Source of the DNA: Toxotes chatareus
Lineage: Eukaryota > Chordata > Actinopteri > Toxotidae
Assembly: GCA_016801885.1 (NCBI GenBank)
Contig: JAFBJY010001331.1
Span: forward strand, 1 to 64,000
Reading direction: 5' to 3'
Length of the DNA stretch: 64,000 nucleotides
Positions 20,700-30,960 of the stretch are shown here, piece by piece. Both the position numbers and the translations under genes were made by a program. Below the pieces are notes generated by a model. The model did not search any database. It saw only the letters and a list, made by a program, of their open reading frames with translations, and was not told where the DNA came from. Position 1 is the stretch's first letter. Every line of letters begins with the position of its first letter.

Positions 20700-21357
20700 G
20701 TAAGTCCAGACATGATCTTTAACATTATCAGTCAGTGTACATTAGTAGTTTAGTTTTTCAAATATACACAGGATTATTCTCATTATTATTAGTTTCATAA
20801 TCTTTAGGTCAGCTGTGTGTTTTCTGGAGATGTTTTAAATGTGTTTTTCAAACGTAGATTTTTCAGTTGGTTGTGATTATTGCTGTTAAGTTTTTCTTTA
20901 TTATTAACTGCTTTTTTCTGATTCTACATTATTTTGTTAACCTGTTCATGCTATTTTGAGTCTTTTGTTTTCATGTAAACTTGATAAATCAAATATATGA
21001 TTCAGGTGATTAAACTCTACTGAAAACATAAGACTCTTGAAATAAGTCCTTCTCAAATAGTGGAGTGTGCCCCCCTGGGAGGGCGCGTGTGACCCCGAAA
21101 TCGCACCAGAGACGGAGATAATGAAACACACGAAAGTTACCCGAAAGCTAAGACGAGGAACTATAATGAAGCCTACACAGCGCTTGGCGCGAAATGTTTT
21201 CTTCTTCCTGGGGGGGGGGTCTGACTATTGGTTGAAGTCAAGAAATGTGAATTTGTCCTTTAATGTTGTTTAATTACACAAAGTTCAGTAAGACGAAGGT
21301 CATGTAAAAACTTCTATGATGAAGAGAAGAGTCCAACATGTCTTATTCTTTATTCAG
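20700..21357 (+). other. Intron 2 of NLR copy 1, with a hAT fragment near 21047-21260
   Basis: AT-rich intron ending TTTATTCAG. Near 21047 it contains CTTCTCAAATAGTGGAGTGT and GCCCCCCTGGGAGGGCGCG, the well-known terminal sequence of a hAT family with a BED finger. No matching second end was found. The first 300 bases match the intron of copy 2; the rest does not. Confidence 0.5.
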
Positions 21358-21531
21358 ATTGAGTTCCTGCAGTTTGTCAGAGATCAGCTGTGCTTCTCTG
21401 GCCTCAGCTCTGAAGTCCAACCCCTCCCATCTGAGACACCTGGACCTGAGCTACAACGAGCTGCAGGATTCAGGAGTGAAGCTGCTGTGTGGTTTTCTGG
21501 AGAGTCCACACTGTAGACTGGAGACTCTGAG
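21358..21531 (+). CDS. NLR leucine-rich-repeat exon (copy 1)
   Basis: A 174-base exon between TATTCAG and CTGAG|GTCAGT, in phase with the NACHT exon (a 1-base codon end at its start, 2 bases over at its end). It encodes two ribonuclease-inhibitor-type LRRs: LSEISCASLASALKSNPSHL, RHLDLSYNELQDSGVKLLCG and FLESPHCRLETLR. These LRRs form the presumed ligand-sensing horseshoe. Because the length is a multiple of three and both introns are phase 2, such exons can be added or lost freely. No further LRR, B30.2 or terminal exon follows before the second unit, so this gene is short or truncated at its 3' end. Confidence 0.88.
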
Positions 21532-21568
21532 GTCAGTTCACTGTCTGTTACTGTTATAGACCTTAGAT

Positions 21569-22411
21569 CCTAGATGTCAAAGTCAAGGCTCATGGGCCAC
21601 ATCCGCCTGCAAAATAATTTTCTATGGCCCCCGGGATGATATGAGTATTAGAATTAGTATTAGCTGCCGTTTTGCATGCGCCAATACCACATTACCCACA
21701 ATGCAACAGTAGCGAACAGACTCACTGCAGTGCTAGCCTGGTTGTCATGACTACCAAAACGCTTTGCGCAGTGCAGCAAGCGGGCATCGTTTTAATTATC
21801 CATCAGCAGTCAGAGCAGATGTCGACTTTCAGCTACCCCCCTCCCTAAAAAATGGCTAAACGGAAGGTGTACGCCGAGAACAGGGGGTTTCAAGCCAGGT
21901 GGGAGGCAAAGTACATGTTCAAGGAGGTAAAAGGCAAACCTGTGTGTCTTCTGTGTGGAGAAAGGCTGTACTGAAAGAATATAATCTAAGAAGGCACCTC
22001 TTCTTGATATTAAGGAACATATTTTGTTTTTAACGGACATTTACTTTTTTTTTGCTGTTTGCCTGTTGAAATCGTTTCCTTGAAATTACTAACAGAGCCA
22101 TAAGACAATATTGCTTTATTCATTTAATGTACAGGACATGTGATTTCTCTTTAAAGGACGTTTGTTTTTGTCTATGTGCCTGTTGAAAATGTTTTCACTG
22201 GAAATTACTGACAGAGCCATAAAAATACTGGATTATTCATTTAAACATTGGCCTAGTATAAATCATTGACATAGTATAAATCTTGTAGGTATTGGTTCAA
22301 TAGGCTATGTGTAATCATTTCAGTGTTTTAATAAACATTGAATCAGCCTGGCCCTTGGCTTGTAGCAAATTTGTTTTTTGGCCCTCTGTGTATTTGACTT
22401 TGACATCCCTG
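21569..22411. mobile_element. hAT element (Charlie-like ends) with a BED-finger transposase remnant
   Basis: The left end reads CCTAGATGTCAAAGTCAAGG and the reverse complement of the right end reads CAGGGATGTCAAAGTCAAAT. Flanks are CCTTAGAT (21561-21568) and TCTTAGAT (22412-22419), an 8-base duplication with one mismatch. Inside, from ATG 21852, a frame reads MAKRKVYAENRGFQARWEAK and GKPVCLLCGE, the start of a BED zinc finger as in hAT-derived GTF2IRD2/ZBED-type transposases. A frameshift follows, and EYNLRRHL is seen in another frame. The catalytic domain is gone. The corresponding position in NLR copy 2 is empty. Confidence 0.75.
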
Positions 22412-22419
22412 TCTTAGAT

Positions 22420-23185
22420 CATTAATCCACAACCTGGTTTATCTTCAGTTCTTTTACTCTCACATCTGTCACTTCTCACACACAGTTCTACATCAAACTG
22501 TAGACAAATTTGTGCTTTTCATGTATTATAATACAAAAAACATTCTTCTTTCCCAAGTTTCCAAACCAAATCATCTCAGTTACTATCATTTTTTAACCAT
22601 TTTCATCATTGCTTCAGCAGTTACTTTCAGGTTTCAGATTCCAGTTTCCTTCAGTTTTCAGCATTCACACTCATTATCATCAGGAACTGCATTTTCTAAT
22701 TCTTCTAATTCTTCTGTACAAATTCTGGCACATTACTCGTCCCACAGCTTTGAGAAAACCCAGGCAAAGTATACATCAGAACATGCAGTTTGACATAAGT
22801 CTCAAAAAACTGAAAAGTTTAGAGAAAATGATCAAACCCACTCATATTTGGAGCCATAAAACTGAGAGTCATAAGACTGGCTCTAAATGGATTAATTAAG
22901 TCTTAGTCTTATGAGCTGTTACTAATGATATTAACAAGGTCTTGATACCTGTAGTGACAATGGTCAGGGTGAGGATACACCTCCAGGACATGAATGAAAG
23001 TCCATATAATGTCTTCTTTAGTGGTTCAAATATGACTCAGTGTGTGTGTGTGAACCTGTGTGATACAGTTAAAGACATCAGTGATTGTACTGGTTATATT
23101 ATCACAATATCACTGTATAACTTGTTAGTAGGATTATCAGTGCCACAAATAAAATCACACAAAAGTCCTTCAGCTGCTCCTGAAT
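22420..23185. other. Spacer after NLR copy 1 LRR exon
   Basis: No gene. The segment 23038-23185 (GTGATACAGTTAAAGACATC and following) is repeated at about 26769-26912 inside the intron of copy 2, so it moved relative to the LRR exon during duplication or later rearrangement. Confidence 0.5.
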
Positions 23186-23815
23186 GACTTTAGACTGACA
23201 TACTCTTACTCCTCCTGCAGCCAGGTCTCAGTAAGACAGAATAAATCAATCTGCTGATCCGTTATCAAATCATTCACTAAAACAGATTTAGACAAGAGAG
23301 ATCTAATGTTTAATAGCCCACATCTAATTGTGGTGTTTTAAGGTTCAGACAACTTGGTTGTATTAATTTTTGGAGGTTTTTATGAATAACACCTCTTGCC
23401 TTTTTTGGTTTATACACTTTTTGTTGACGGGAAGCAGACACAGTCTCTATAGGATAAAGGGAACTGTAGGAATAATAGGAATCATGGTAGGGTGACAGCT
23501 CTAAAGAAACTTCAGAGAAGCATGTAGGACTGCAACTCTGCCTCCTGGTCTCAACTCTGGCTTCTCATGTCTTTGGTTGTCTAATAAAATCTGCTTCTAA
23601 TAAAATCTGTTTTTAGAAATAAGAGCTGCACCATCCAAAGTAGGATGGATGACATCTCTCCTAATCAGACCAGGTTTTCCACAACACATTTTCCAACTGT
23701 CTATGAAGACCATTGTCTAAAATCTAGAAGGAACTGTGCAAAACAGATGCTTGACTAAAGTGAACATATGTATACTTATGTTATAATTAGGAAATTAACC
23801 ACAGTGCACCAAAAA
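23186..23815 (-). mobile_element. Duplicated 5' part of the LINE endonuclease region
   Basis: Matches 16868-17500 at a near-constant offset of 6318-6319 bases (for example CCAGGTCTCAGTAAGACAG at 16902 and 23221). It is a LINE remnant copied as part of the NLR tandem duplication, not an independent insertion. The left border near 23186 marks the duplication junction. Confidence 0.75.
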
Positions 23816-24296
23816 GTTAGTATTGATTGATGACAATGAGCTGATAGGACTCAATACATCATCAAGATAAAATACATGATCAGAGCCTGAAAGGATCCCA
23901 ACAATCTCACAGTAATCCACCCAAAACATCCAAGAGCATCTCAATAAGTTCCAATATTTGTTGGCAAATGTATAAGATATAAAATATCTTAATATAAAAT
24001 AGAGAAAGATCCAGAACAAGAGCTGGACTGCAGACAGTCAGTCAGAGCAGGACTGTACAAAGTAAGACTGTACATCTGTCTGCTCATGTCATCATCTCTG
24101 AAAACAGGACCTGTGGTTTGATACAGAGTCATTTGTTCTATCATACAGCATTGGCATTTAAGATGATTATAAATACCACAAAATGAAAAAGCTTTTCTTT
24201 GCTTGTCTTTGTTTTTTTTATGCAGCTGATGAAAGAAATGAGCAGATTCTCAGATTCTCTTTCTTTACTCTGACATTATTTCTTCTGTGTCAGCAG

Positions 24297-26165
24297 ATTT
24301 TCAGCAGATAGTGGTCTGCAGGAGGTTTTAGATGAACATAAGATCAGTCTGAGGAGGAGATGTGAACGTGTGACTGAAGGAACTGATGGAACAGGAAGTG
24401 AAACCCTCCTCAACAGGATCTACACTGAGCTCTACATCACAGAGGGACAGAGTGAAGAAGTTAATACCCAACATGAGGTGAGGCAGCTGGAGACAGCTTC
24501 CAAGATGGAGACCCTCCATGACACTCCAATCAAGTGCCACGACATCTTTAAAGCCTTGCCTGACCAACAGAGAGACATTAGAGTCGTTCTGACCAACGGC
24601 GTCGCTGGCGTTGGAAAAACCTTCTCAGTGCAGAAGTTCACTCTGGACTGGGCAGAGGGCTCTGAAAACCAAGACGTCAGTCTGCTGGTTCTGCTTTCGT
24701 TCAGAGAGCTGAACCTGATCAAAGATGAGCAGTACAGTCTTCTCATGCTGATCCACGATTTCCATCCAACATTAAAGAAGGTCACAGCAGAGAAGCTCGC
24801 TGTCTGTAAAGTGTTGTTCATCTTTGACGGCCTGGATGAAAGCAGACTTTCACTGGATTTCAGTGGCAGGGACGTCGTGTCTGATGTCTCACAGAAGTCA
24901 TCTGTCAATGTGCTGCTGACAAACCTCATCCAGGGGAATCTGCTTCCCTCGGCTCTGGTCTGGATAACTTCCCGACCTGCGGCAGCCAATCAGATCCCTC
25001 CTGCATGTGTTGACAGGGTAACAGAAGTACGAGGCTTCACTGATGCCCAGAAGGAGGAGTACTTCAAGAGGAGATCCAGTGATGAAGAGCTGTCCAGAAA
25101 AATCATCTCACACATCAAGACATCCAGGAGCCTCCACATCATGTGTCAGATCCCAGTCTTCTGCTGGATCTCTGCTACAGTTCTGGAGCACATGTTGACC
25201 ACAGAGCAGAGAGGAGAGCTGCCCAAGACCCTGACTGACCTGTACTCACACTTCCTGCTGGTTCAGACAAAGAGGAAGAAGCACAAATATGATGAGGGAC
25301 ATGAGACGAGTCCACAGGACCTGACGAAAGCTGACAGGGAAGTTCTTCTGAAGCTGGGGAGGCTGGCGTTTGAACATCTGGAGAAAGGAAACATCATGTT
25401 CTACCAAGAAGACCTGGAGCAGTGTGGTCTTGATGTCACAGAGGCCTCGGTTTACTCAGGAGTTTGTACAGAGATCTTTAAAAGAGAGAGTGTGATCTTC
25501 CAGAAAACAGTTTACTGCTTTGTTCATCTGAGCATTCAGGAGTTTCTGGCTGCAGTCTACATGTTCCACTGTTACACACAGAGGAAGACAAGAGTGCTGA
25601 AGACATTCCTGGGACAAGACTACAAATACTGGAATTCAAATCCAGAGCCTGTTATCCAGAAATTTTCTATGTATTTTGGAAATAACAATAGCAGCTACCC
25701 ATCACTTGATGTCCTCCTCAGTGATGCCATAGAGAAATCCCTCCAAAGTAAAAATGGCCACCTGGACCTGTTTGTTCGCTTCCTTCATGGCCTCTCTCTG
25801 GAGTCCAACCAGAGACTCTTAGGAGGCCTTCTGGGTCAGACAGAGAACAGACCAGAAATCATCCAGAGAGCCATCGACAACCTGAAGAAGATGAACAGAG
25901 ATGATATCTCTCCTGACAGAAGCATCAACATCTTCCACTGTCTGATGGAGATGAACGACCGCTCAGTACATCAGGAGATCCAAGAGTTCCTGAAGTCAGA
26001 GAACAGATCAGAGAAGAGACTCTCTGAGATCCACTGTTCAGCTCTGGCCTACGTTCTGCAGATGTCAGAGGAGGTTCTGGATGAGTTGGACCTGAAGACG
26101 TACAACACATCAGAGGAGGGACGACGAAGACTGATCCCAGCTGTGGGGAACTGCAGAAAAGCTGT
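24297..26165 (+). CDS. NLRC3-like NLR, FISNA-NACHT exon (copy 2)
   Basis: A 1869-base exon, open throughout, with the same borders as copy 1 (CAGCAG acceptor, GCTGT|GTAAGT donor). FISNA, Walker A GVAGVGKT (24598-24621), Walker B VLFIFDGLDE, TSRPA and FVHLSIQEFLAA are all kept, so the ATPase appears intact. By hand count about 39 of 599 compared residues differ from copy 1, and 12 of those fall within 23 residues (25617-25680). No N-terminal exon like 17715-17837 is present in the 1.1 kb upstream; the matching region is deleted. Any protein must use a different upstream exon or start at an internal ATG such as the Met in SKMETLH, which would shorten FISNA. Confidence 0.88.
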
Positions 26166-27087
26166 GTAAGTCCAGACATGATCTTTAATATTATCAGTCA
26201 GTGTAGATTAGTAGTTTAGTTTTTCAGATATACACAGTATGTAATTATTCTCATTATTATTAGTTTTTTTAATCTTTAGTTCAGCTGTGTGTTTCTTCTA
26301 GAGATGTCCTAAATGTATTGAGTGTCAAACTGGTTTTTCATTTGGTTGTGATTACTGCTGTTAAGTTTTTCTGTTTTTTATGAACTGATTCTACATTCAT
26401 TTGTTAATCTATTCATGTCATTTTGAATCTTTTAGTTTTCAATCAAACCTGATAAATTCACATTTCAGGTGATTAAACTCTACTGAAAAATTTACAGGAT
26501 ATGTGATTTTCTCTTCAAGGAAGTTTTGTTGCTCCATGTGCCCTGTTTTGAAAATATTTTCACTGGAAGTTACTGACAGAGCCATAAAAATACTGATTAT
26601 TCATTTAAAGATTAGCCTAAATAGTATACACCTTTGTTAGGTACTGGTTCAATAGGCTATGTGTAATCATTTCGGTATGTTTTTAATAAACATTGAATCA
26701 GCCCGGCCCTTGGCTTGTAGCAAATTTTATTTTTTGGCCCTCTGTGTATTTGACTTTTGACATCCCTGGTGTGTGTGACAACCTGTGTGATACAGTTAAA
26801 GACATCAGTGATTGTACTGGTTATATTATCACAATATCACTGTATAACTTGTTAGTAGGATTATCAGTGCCACAAATAAAATCACACAAGAATCAGCCAG
26901 CTGCTCCTGAGTGACTGCTCCCTCACATCCGTGTATAAATATCCAGCATCTCACAGCTCATTGTGATGATCCACAATAAGAGAGGACAAAGTCCCTCTAT
27001 TCTTATTGGTGAAAGCTCATTGATTGGGACATATCTGATTGGATTAGAAATGAGTTTTTTATCCCACATGATTTATTCTTTATTCAG
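26166..27087 (+). other. Intron of NLR copy 2, rearranged relative to copy 1
   Basis: Like copy 1 up to about 26489, then a 279-base hAT 3' end, then a block matching 23038-23185, then about 150 bases without a match, ending TTTATTCAG ahead of the LRR exon. Confidence 0.6.
26490..26768. mobile_element. hAT element fragment (3' end, same family as 21569-22411)
   Basis: Matches the last 280 bases of the hAT element in copy 1, including GTTACTGACAGAGCCATAAA, TTCAATAGGCTATGTGTAAT and the terminal TTTTGACATCCCTG. The 5' end and internal part are missing. It lies at a different relative position from the copy 1 element, so the two are independent insertions or one was moved by rearrangement. Confidence 0.7.
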
Positions 27088-27269
27088 ATTGAGTTCCTGC
27101 AGTTTGTCAGAGATCAGCTGTGCTTCTCTGGCCTCAACTCTGAAGTCCCAACCCCTCCATCTGAGACACCTGGACCTGAGAGTGAGAACAAGCTGCAGGA
27201 TTCAGGAATGAAAAAACTGCTGTGTGGTTTTTTCTGGAGAATCCCACACTGTAGACTGGAGACTCTGAG
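27088..27269 (+). pseudogene. NLR LRR exon (copy 2), frame broken by small indels
   Basis: Counterpart of 21358-21531, with the same splice sites (TATTCAG and CTGAG|GTCAGT) but 182 bases long. Net +8 bases arise at CTGAGAGTGAGAACAAGC, GAATGAAAAAACTG and GGTTTTTTCTGG; a compensated pair (AAGTCCCAACCCCTCCATC) is also present. Most changes lengthen homopolymers, so read error is as likely as true decay. The low-quality block starts only about 600 bases downstream. Confidence 0.75.
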
Positions 27270-27407
27270 GTCAGTTCACTGTCTATAACTGTTGTAGATC
27301 TTAGATCTTTAATCCACAACTGAACCTGGTTTATCTTCATCCAGAACTTGAATCTGTTCATCTTGAATGAATGAATAAATAATAGGATAAGATGAACTAT
27401 TGTTCAG

Positions 27408-27435
27408 GTGTGTGTGTGTGTGTGTGTGTGTGTGT
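27408..27435. repeat. (GT)n microsatellite
   Basis: Simple GT run downstream of the copy 2 LRR exon, before the degraded block. Confidence 0.95.
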
Positions 27436-27839
27436 TTAGATCTTTTAACAAAGTGTGTAAATTGTGGTGCTTTTCCATTGAGTTGAATTGACTTTGGTAA
27501 ATGTGTTAAGGAGCAAAGGCAGAACTTACTGTTGGTTTGACATGTTTCAGTCCATTAACCGCAAATCTTGCTTGTATTGTGTCGTAGGTGTCACTGAGTG
27601 TTTGGAAAGACACTAACAAATAAAATGTGTGATGATCATTATTACTAGGTTAAAATTGTAAGGTATATAATTTTGCTGCTACATTTTCCAAAGTTTTCCA
27701 TTAAACCATCCGTAATTTTAGGATCAGTTAGTTGTTGTCCAGCTGGAGTTACAGTTTAGTTGTGATTTCTGAGCTGATCTGGCAGATGGAGACCTTGCAG
27801 GGACCAAGCAAGACATTTTCCTGGATCAGGACAGAACAT

Positions 27840-30480
27840 TTTGAACTTGATTATTTTTTTTTTTTTAAAAAAATTTTTTTCAACCTAATTTTTTCCCCCC
27901 TTTTTTTAAAAATTTTTTTTCCTTTAAACAAAAAGACTTTTAAAGGGTTTAAAAATCCCAAAGGGTTTGGGGGGGTTTTAAAATTGGTTTAAAATTTTTT
28001 GGGTTTTTGTTAATTGGGTTTGGGGAAATTTTTTTCCGGGTTGTTTTTCCCCGGGGAAAGTTGGTGTTTTGTTTTTTTTTTTAAAAAGGGAAATTGGCCC
28101 CCATCTCAAAAACCATTCCTATCTTGGCCCCGGCCCCCTCGTTTTAACACCCCGGGTATTAGAAAGCCGGAAGGGGGAAAAGTACAAAAAGGCTTTTTTA
28201 AATTTTGGGGGGAAAAAAAAATTTTTTTTAATTTATTTGAAAAGGGAGGTTTCCTGAAAAGCAAAAAATACCCAAGGAGTTTCCCAAAATTCTTTTGGTT
28301 TTTTTTCCCTTTTAAGGAAAAAACTTTTTTTGGGTTTTTCTTAAAAATTTTTTGGGAAAAAATAGAAAGTAAAAAAAGGTTTTTTTTCTAAAAACCAAAA
28401 ATTTGTTTAAAATTTTTTTTTAAAAAAAAGGGGTTTGTTTTATTTTTTTTTCCCTTTTTTTGGGGGTTTTCCCTTTTTCCCCCTTTTCCTAATTTTTTTC
28501 CAAAAATTTTCCCATTTTGTTTTGGGAATTTTTTTTTAAAAAGTTTGCAGATGGAATTGGGGGTAAAAAAACCCAAAAACAAAGGCCCCTTTTCCTTTTT
28601 TGGGTTTTAAAAAGGGTTTCTTTTTTTTTAAAAATTTAAAAACAAAGGGAAAAGGGGTTTAAAAATTTGGGTTTTGGGTGTGGGTTGGGGGGTTGGGTAA
28701 GGGGGGGGGTTTTTCCCTTTGATTTTTGGCAAAAGGGCGAAGGGGAAGGGCGAGGGGGGAAAACAAGGGGGAAAACAGGCCCCCTTTTATGGGGAGAAAA
28801 GGGGTTTTAAAAAGGGGGCCTTTATTACAAGGGGGGAAAACCAAAACCAAATTACTTTTTTGGGGTTTCTTTTTAAAACAAAAAATTTTTCCACGAAAAA
28901 GTTTTCCCAAAAATCAATTAAACAAAATTATTTTTTTTGCCCCCAAAAAAAAAGGGGAAAAAAAACGGGGGAAAATTTGGGAGGAAAATTTTTTTTTCAG
29001 AAAAAAAAACCATTTGGGTCCCCAAACTTTTCCCCCTTTTTTTAAAACATTGGTTTAAAATTCACTTAAAAAAGCAAAAAAAAAAAAACATTTTTAAAAT
29101 TTTTCCAAAAAAAAATTAAAAAAAACCCCAAAATTGGGCTGGGAAAGGGGGCCGGTAAAATTTCGGGATTCAACGGGAATTGGGGGGGAAAGGAAAAGGA
29201 AAATTAAACAAATAAAAGGGAACGGGGATTCGGGGTTTAAAACCCTTTTAAAAAGGGGAGAAGAGGGAGAAAATTTAATTTTGAGAGGGAGGAGGAGCAA
29301 AAGGGAAAAGAACCCCTCAAACAAAAAAAAAACCCCCAGAAAGAAAAAGAAAAAAAAAAAAAAAAAAAAGGAAATTTGGGGGGGTTTTTTTGGAGAAAAA
29401 ACCAACTTTTAACCAAGAAAGGTTGATTCAAAAATTTAACAAATAAAAAAAATTTTCATTTGTGGGTTAATATTTTTTAAAAAATATTTAAATTTTAAAA
29501 AAAATTTAAAGTTTTTAAAAACAGAAAAAGGATTTGGAAATTTTTAAAAAAAGGGGAAGCGGATTTAAATTATTTTTAAACTTTAAGGGATAAAAAATGA
29601 GAACAAAGGGGGGAGAGGGGTTTTTTTTGGTTTTAAAATCCCTTTCAAAAATTTAAAAGGAAAAGGTTTTTAAATTAAAAAAGCAAAAAAAAAAGAAAAA
29701 ACTTTTTTGGAAATGGGTTTTTGGGTTTTTAAAAAAGAAAAAAAAAAAAAACCCCATTTTACATGGGGGTTTCTTAAAAAACAAAACAAAAAGGGTTTTT
29801 TCCCCCCCAAAACCGCCCACCTTTTCTATCATCTTTTTTTGCCTATTTAAAAAGGGCGGGAAAGGGCCGGAGTTCCCCCACGTTTTTTTTCCCGGCCCAA
29901 ACCAAACCCGGGAATTAAAAAGGAAAGAAAAAACCCCAATAATTTTTTAAACCCCCAAGCAAAGATTTAGCCCAGGGGGGAAAAGGAATTTTCTAAGATG
30001 CCTTTTTTTTTTTTTTTTAAAAACATTTCCCCGGGGGGGAAATTTAAAATTTTTTAAACGAAAACCCTTATTTCTTTTAAACTTAGGCCATTTTTTTCCC
30101 CTTTAAATTTAAAAAAGTTTTGGGGGGCCCCAAAAATTTTTTTTGGGAACATTCTAAAAAAATTTTCCTTTTTTGTATTCAAAATTCGAATTTGAAAATT
30201 TGATTAACAACCCCAAAAGGGGCTCCCCCACCCGCAACCTTTTTAGAAATTTTAGTTTTTTGGGGTTTTTTTAAATGGAAAATTTTTCAAAAGGCCTTGG
30301 AAAAAGAAAAAAGAAATCACAAAACAAATTTTTGGTTTGGGTAAAAACCCCTTTTGCCCAAAAACCCTTTTAAAAAAAAATTTTTTTGGGGGAAAAAGGA
30401 AAACTTTTTTTCTTTTAAAAAAGTAAAATTTTCACCCCCTGCTCCACTTCCCTTAAAGCCCAACCCCTTCCCTTTATACT
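27840..30480. other. Severely homopolymer-inflated sequence, probable assembly artefact
   Basis: From about 27847 the text changes abruptly to strings of runs such as TTTTTAAAAAAATTTTTTT and CCCCGGGGAAAG, with almost every base in a run of two or more. Open frames here encode only Lys/Phe/Gly/Pro-rich low-complexity strings on both strands. I see no gene, repeat family or splice signal. The pattern fits unpolished long-read or gap-fill sequence, not biology. Confidence 0.8.
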
Positions 30481-30960
30481 GGAGTTGTTTAAATACACTT
30501 TAATGGTTTTAAACACTGTTTTATCACCCTGTTGTCTTCTTCTTCTCTCAACAGCGGGAGGGAGGATTTTCCAAATGTGGGGGGAAAGGGGACGGTGTGT
30601 GTGTGTTGACAGAGGACATGTGTCCTGATGATCCAGGAGGTTGGCGCAGCAGTTGTGGAGGGCTCTGATTTCCATACTGGGAGGAGAGGAGAGGGGGTTT
30701 TCCACCAGCAGTGCTGACAGAGGAACCGAAGAAGGGAGAAGACCCCAGTGCTGCAGTCTGAACTGCTCGAGAACAGCCCACTGTCAAGTCCACCATCATC
30801 CCTGTGTTTCCTCGGGACTGAAAGAATCATCAGGGGGACTCTCTGTTGCTCTGTCCTTCTAAAAGTCTCTGAGACACACTGAGACCCCTCCCCCCTCCAT
30901 CTGACTCTTTTTAAATTAATCAGCTCCATCATGGGTGGATGGAAAATTTGCAGCAATTTC
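30480..30960. other. Island of cleaner sequence, unassigned
   Basis: About 480 bases with normal composition and a CTTCTTCTTCTCTCAACAG acceptor-like run near 30536-30554. One forward frame near 30787 reads VKSTIIPVF, faintly like a LINE RT motif, but the following residues do not support it. No call is made. Confidence 0.4.

Larger units (their letters stand above)
16868..27300 (+). repeat. Tandem duplication of an NLR gene unit, about 6.3 kb per unit
   Basis: Unit 1 is about 16868-23185; unit 2 is about 23186-27300. Offsets between matching landmarks are about 6319 in the LINE part, drop to about 5443 after 18391, and are 5466 for the NACHT exons. The drop corresponds to a deletion of about 0.88 kb in unit 2 (or an insertion in unit 1) that spans the N-terminal exon. 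The two NACHT exons are the same length and about 93% identical in protein by hand count. Confidence 0.8.

Noticed and set aside
20701..20703. TAA stop at the end of NACHT exon 1 (and the equivalent at 26167)
   Set aside because: It is part of the splice donor GT|AAGT sequence. The phase fits the LRR exon downstream, so it is intronic.
28000..30400. Many open frames of 60-125 codons, Lys/Phe/Gly-rich
   Set aside because: They arise on both strands from homopolymer runs, have low complexity, and no start, splice or family support.
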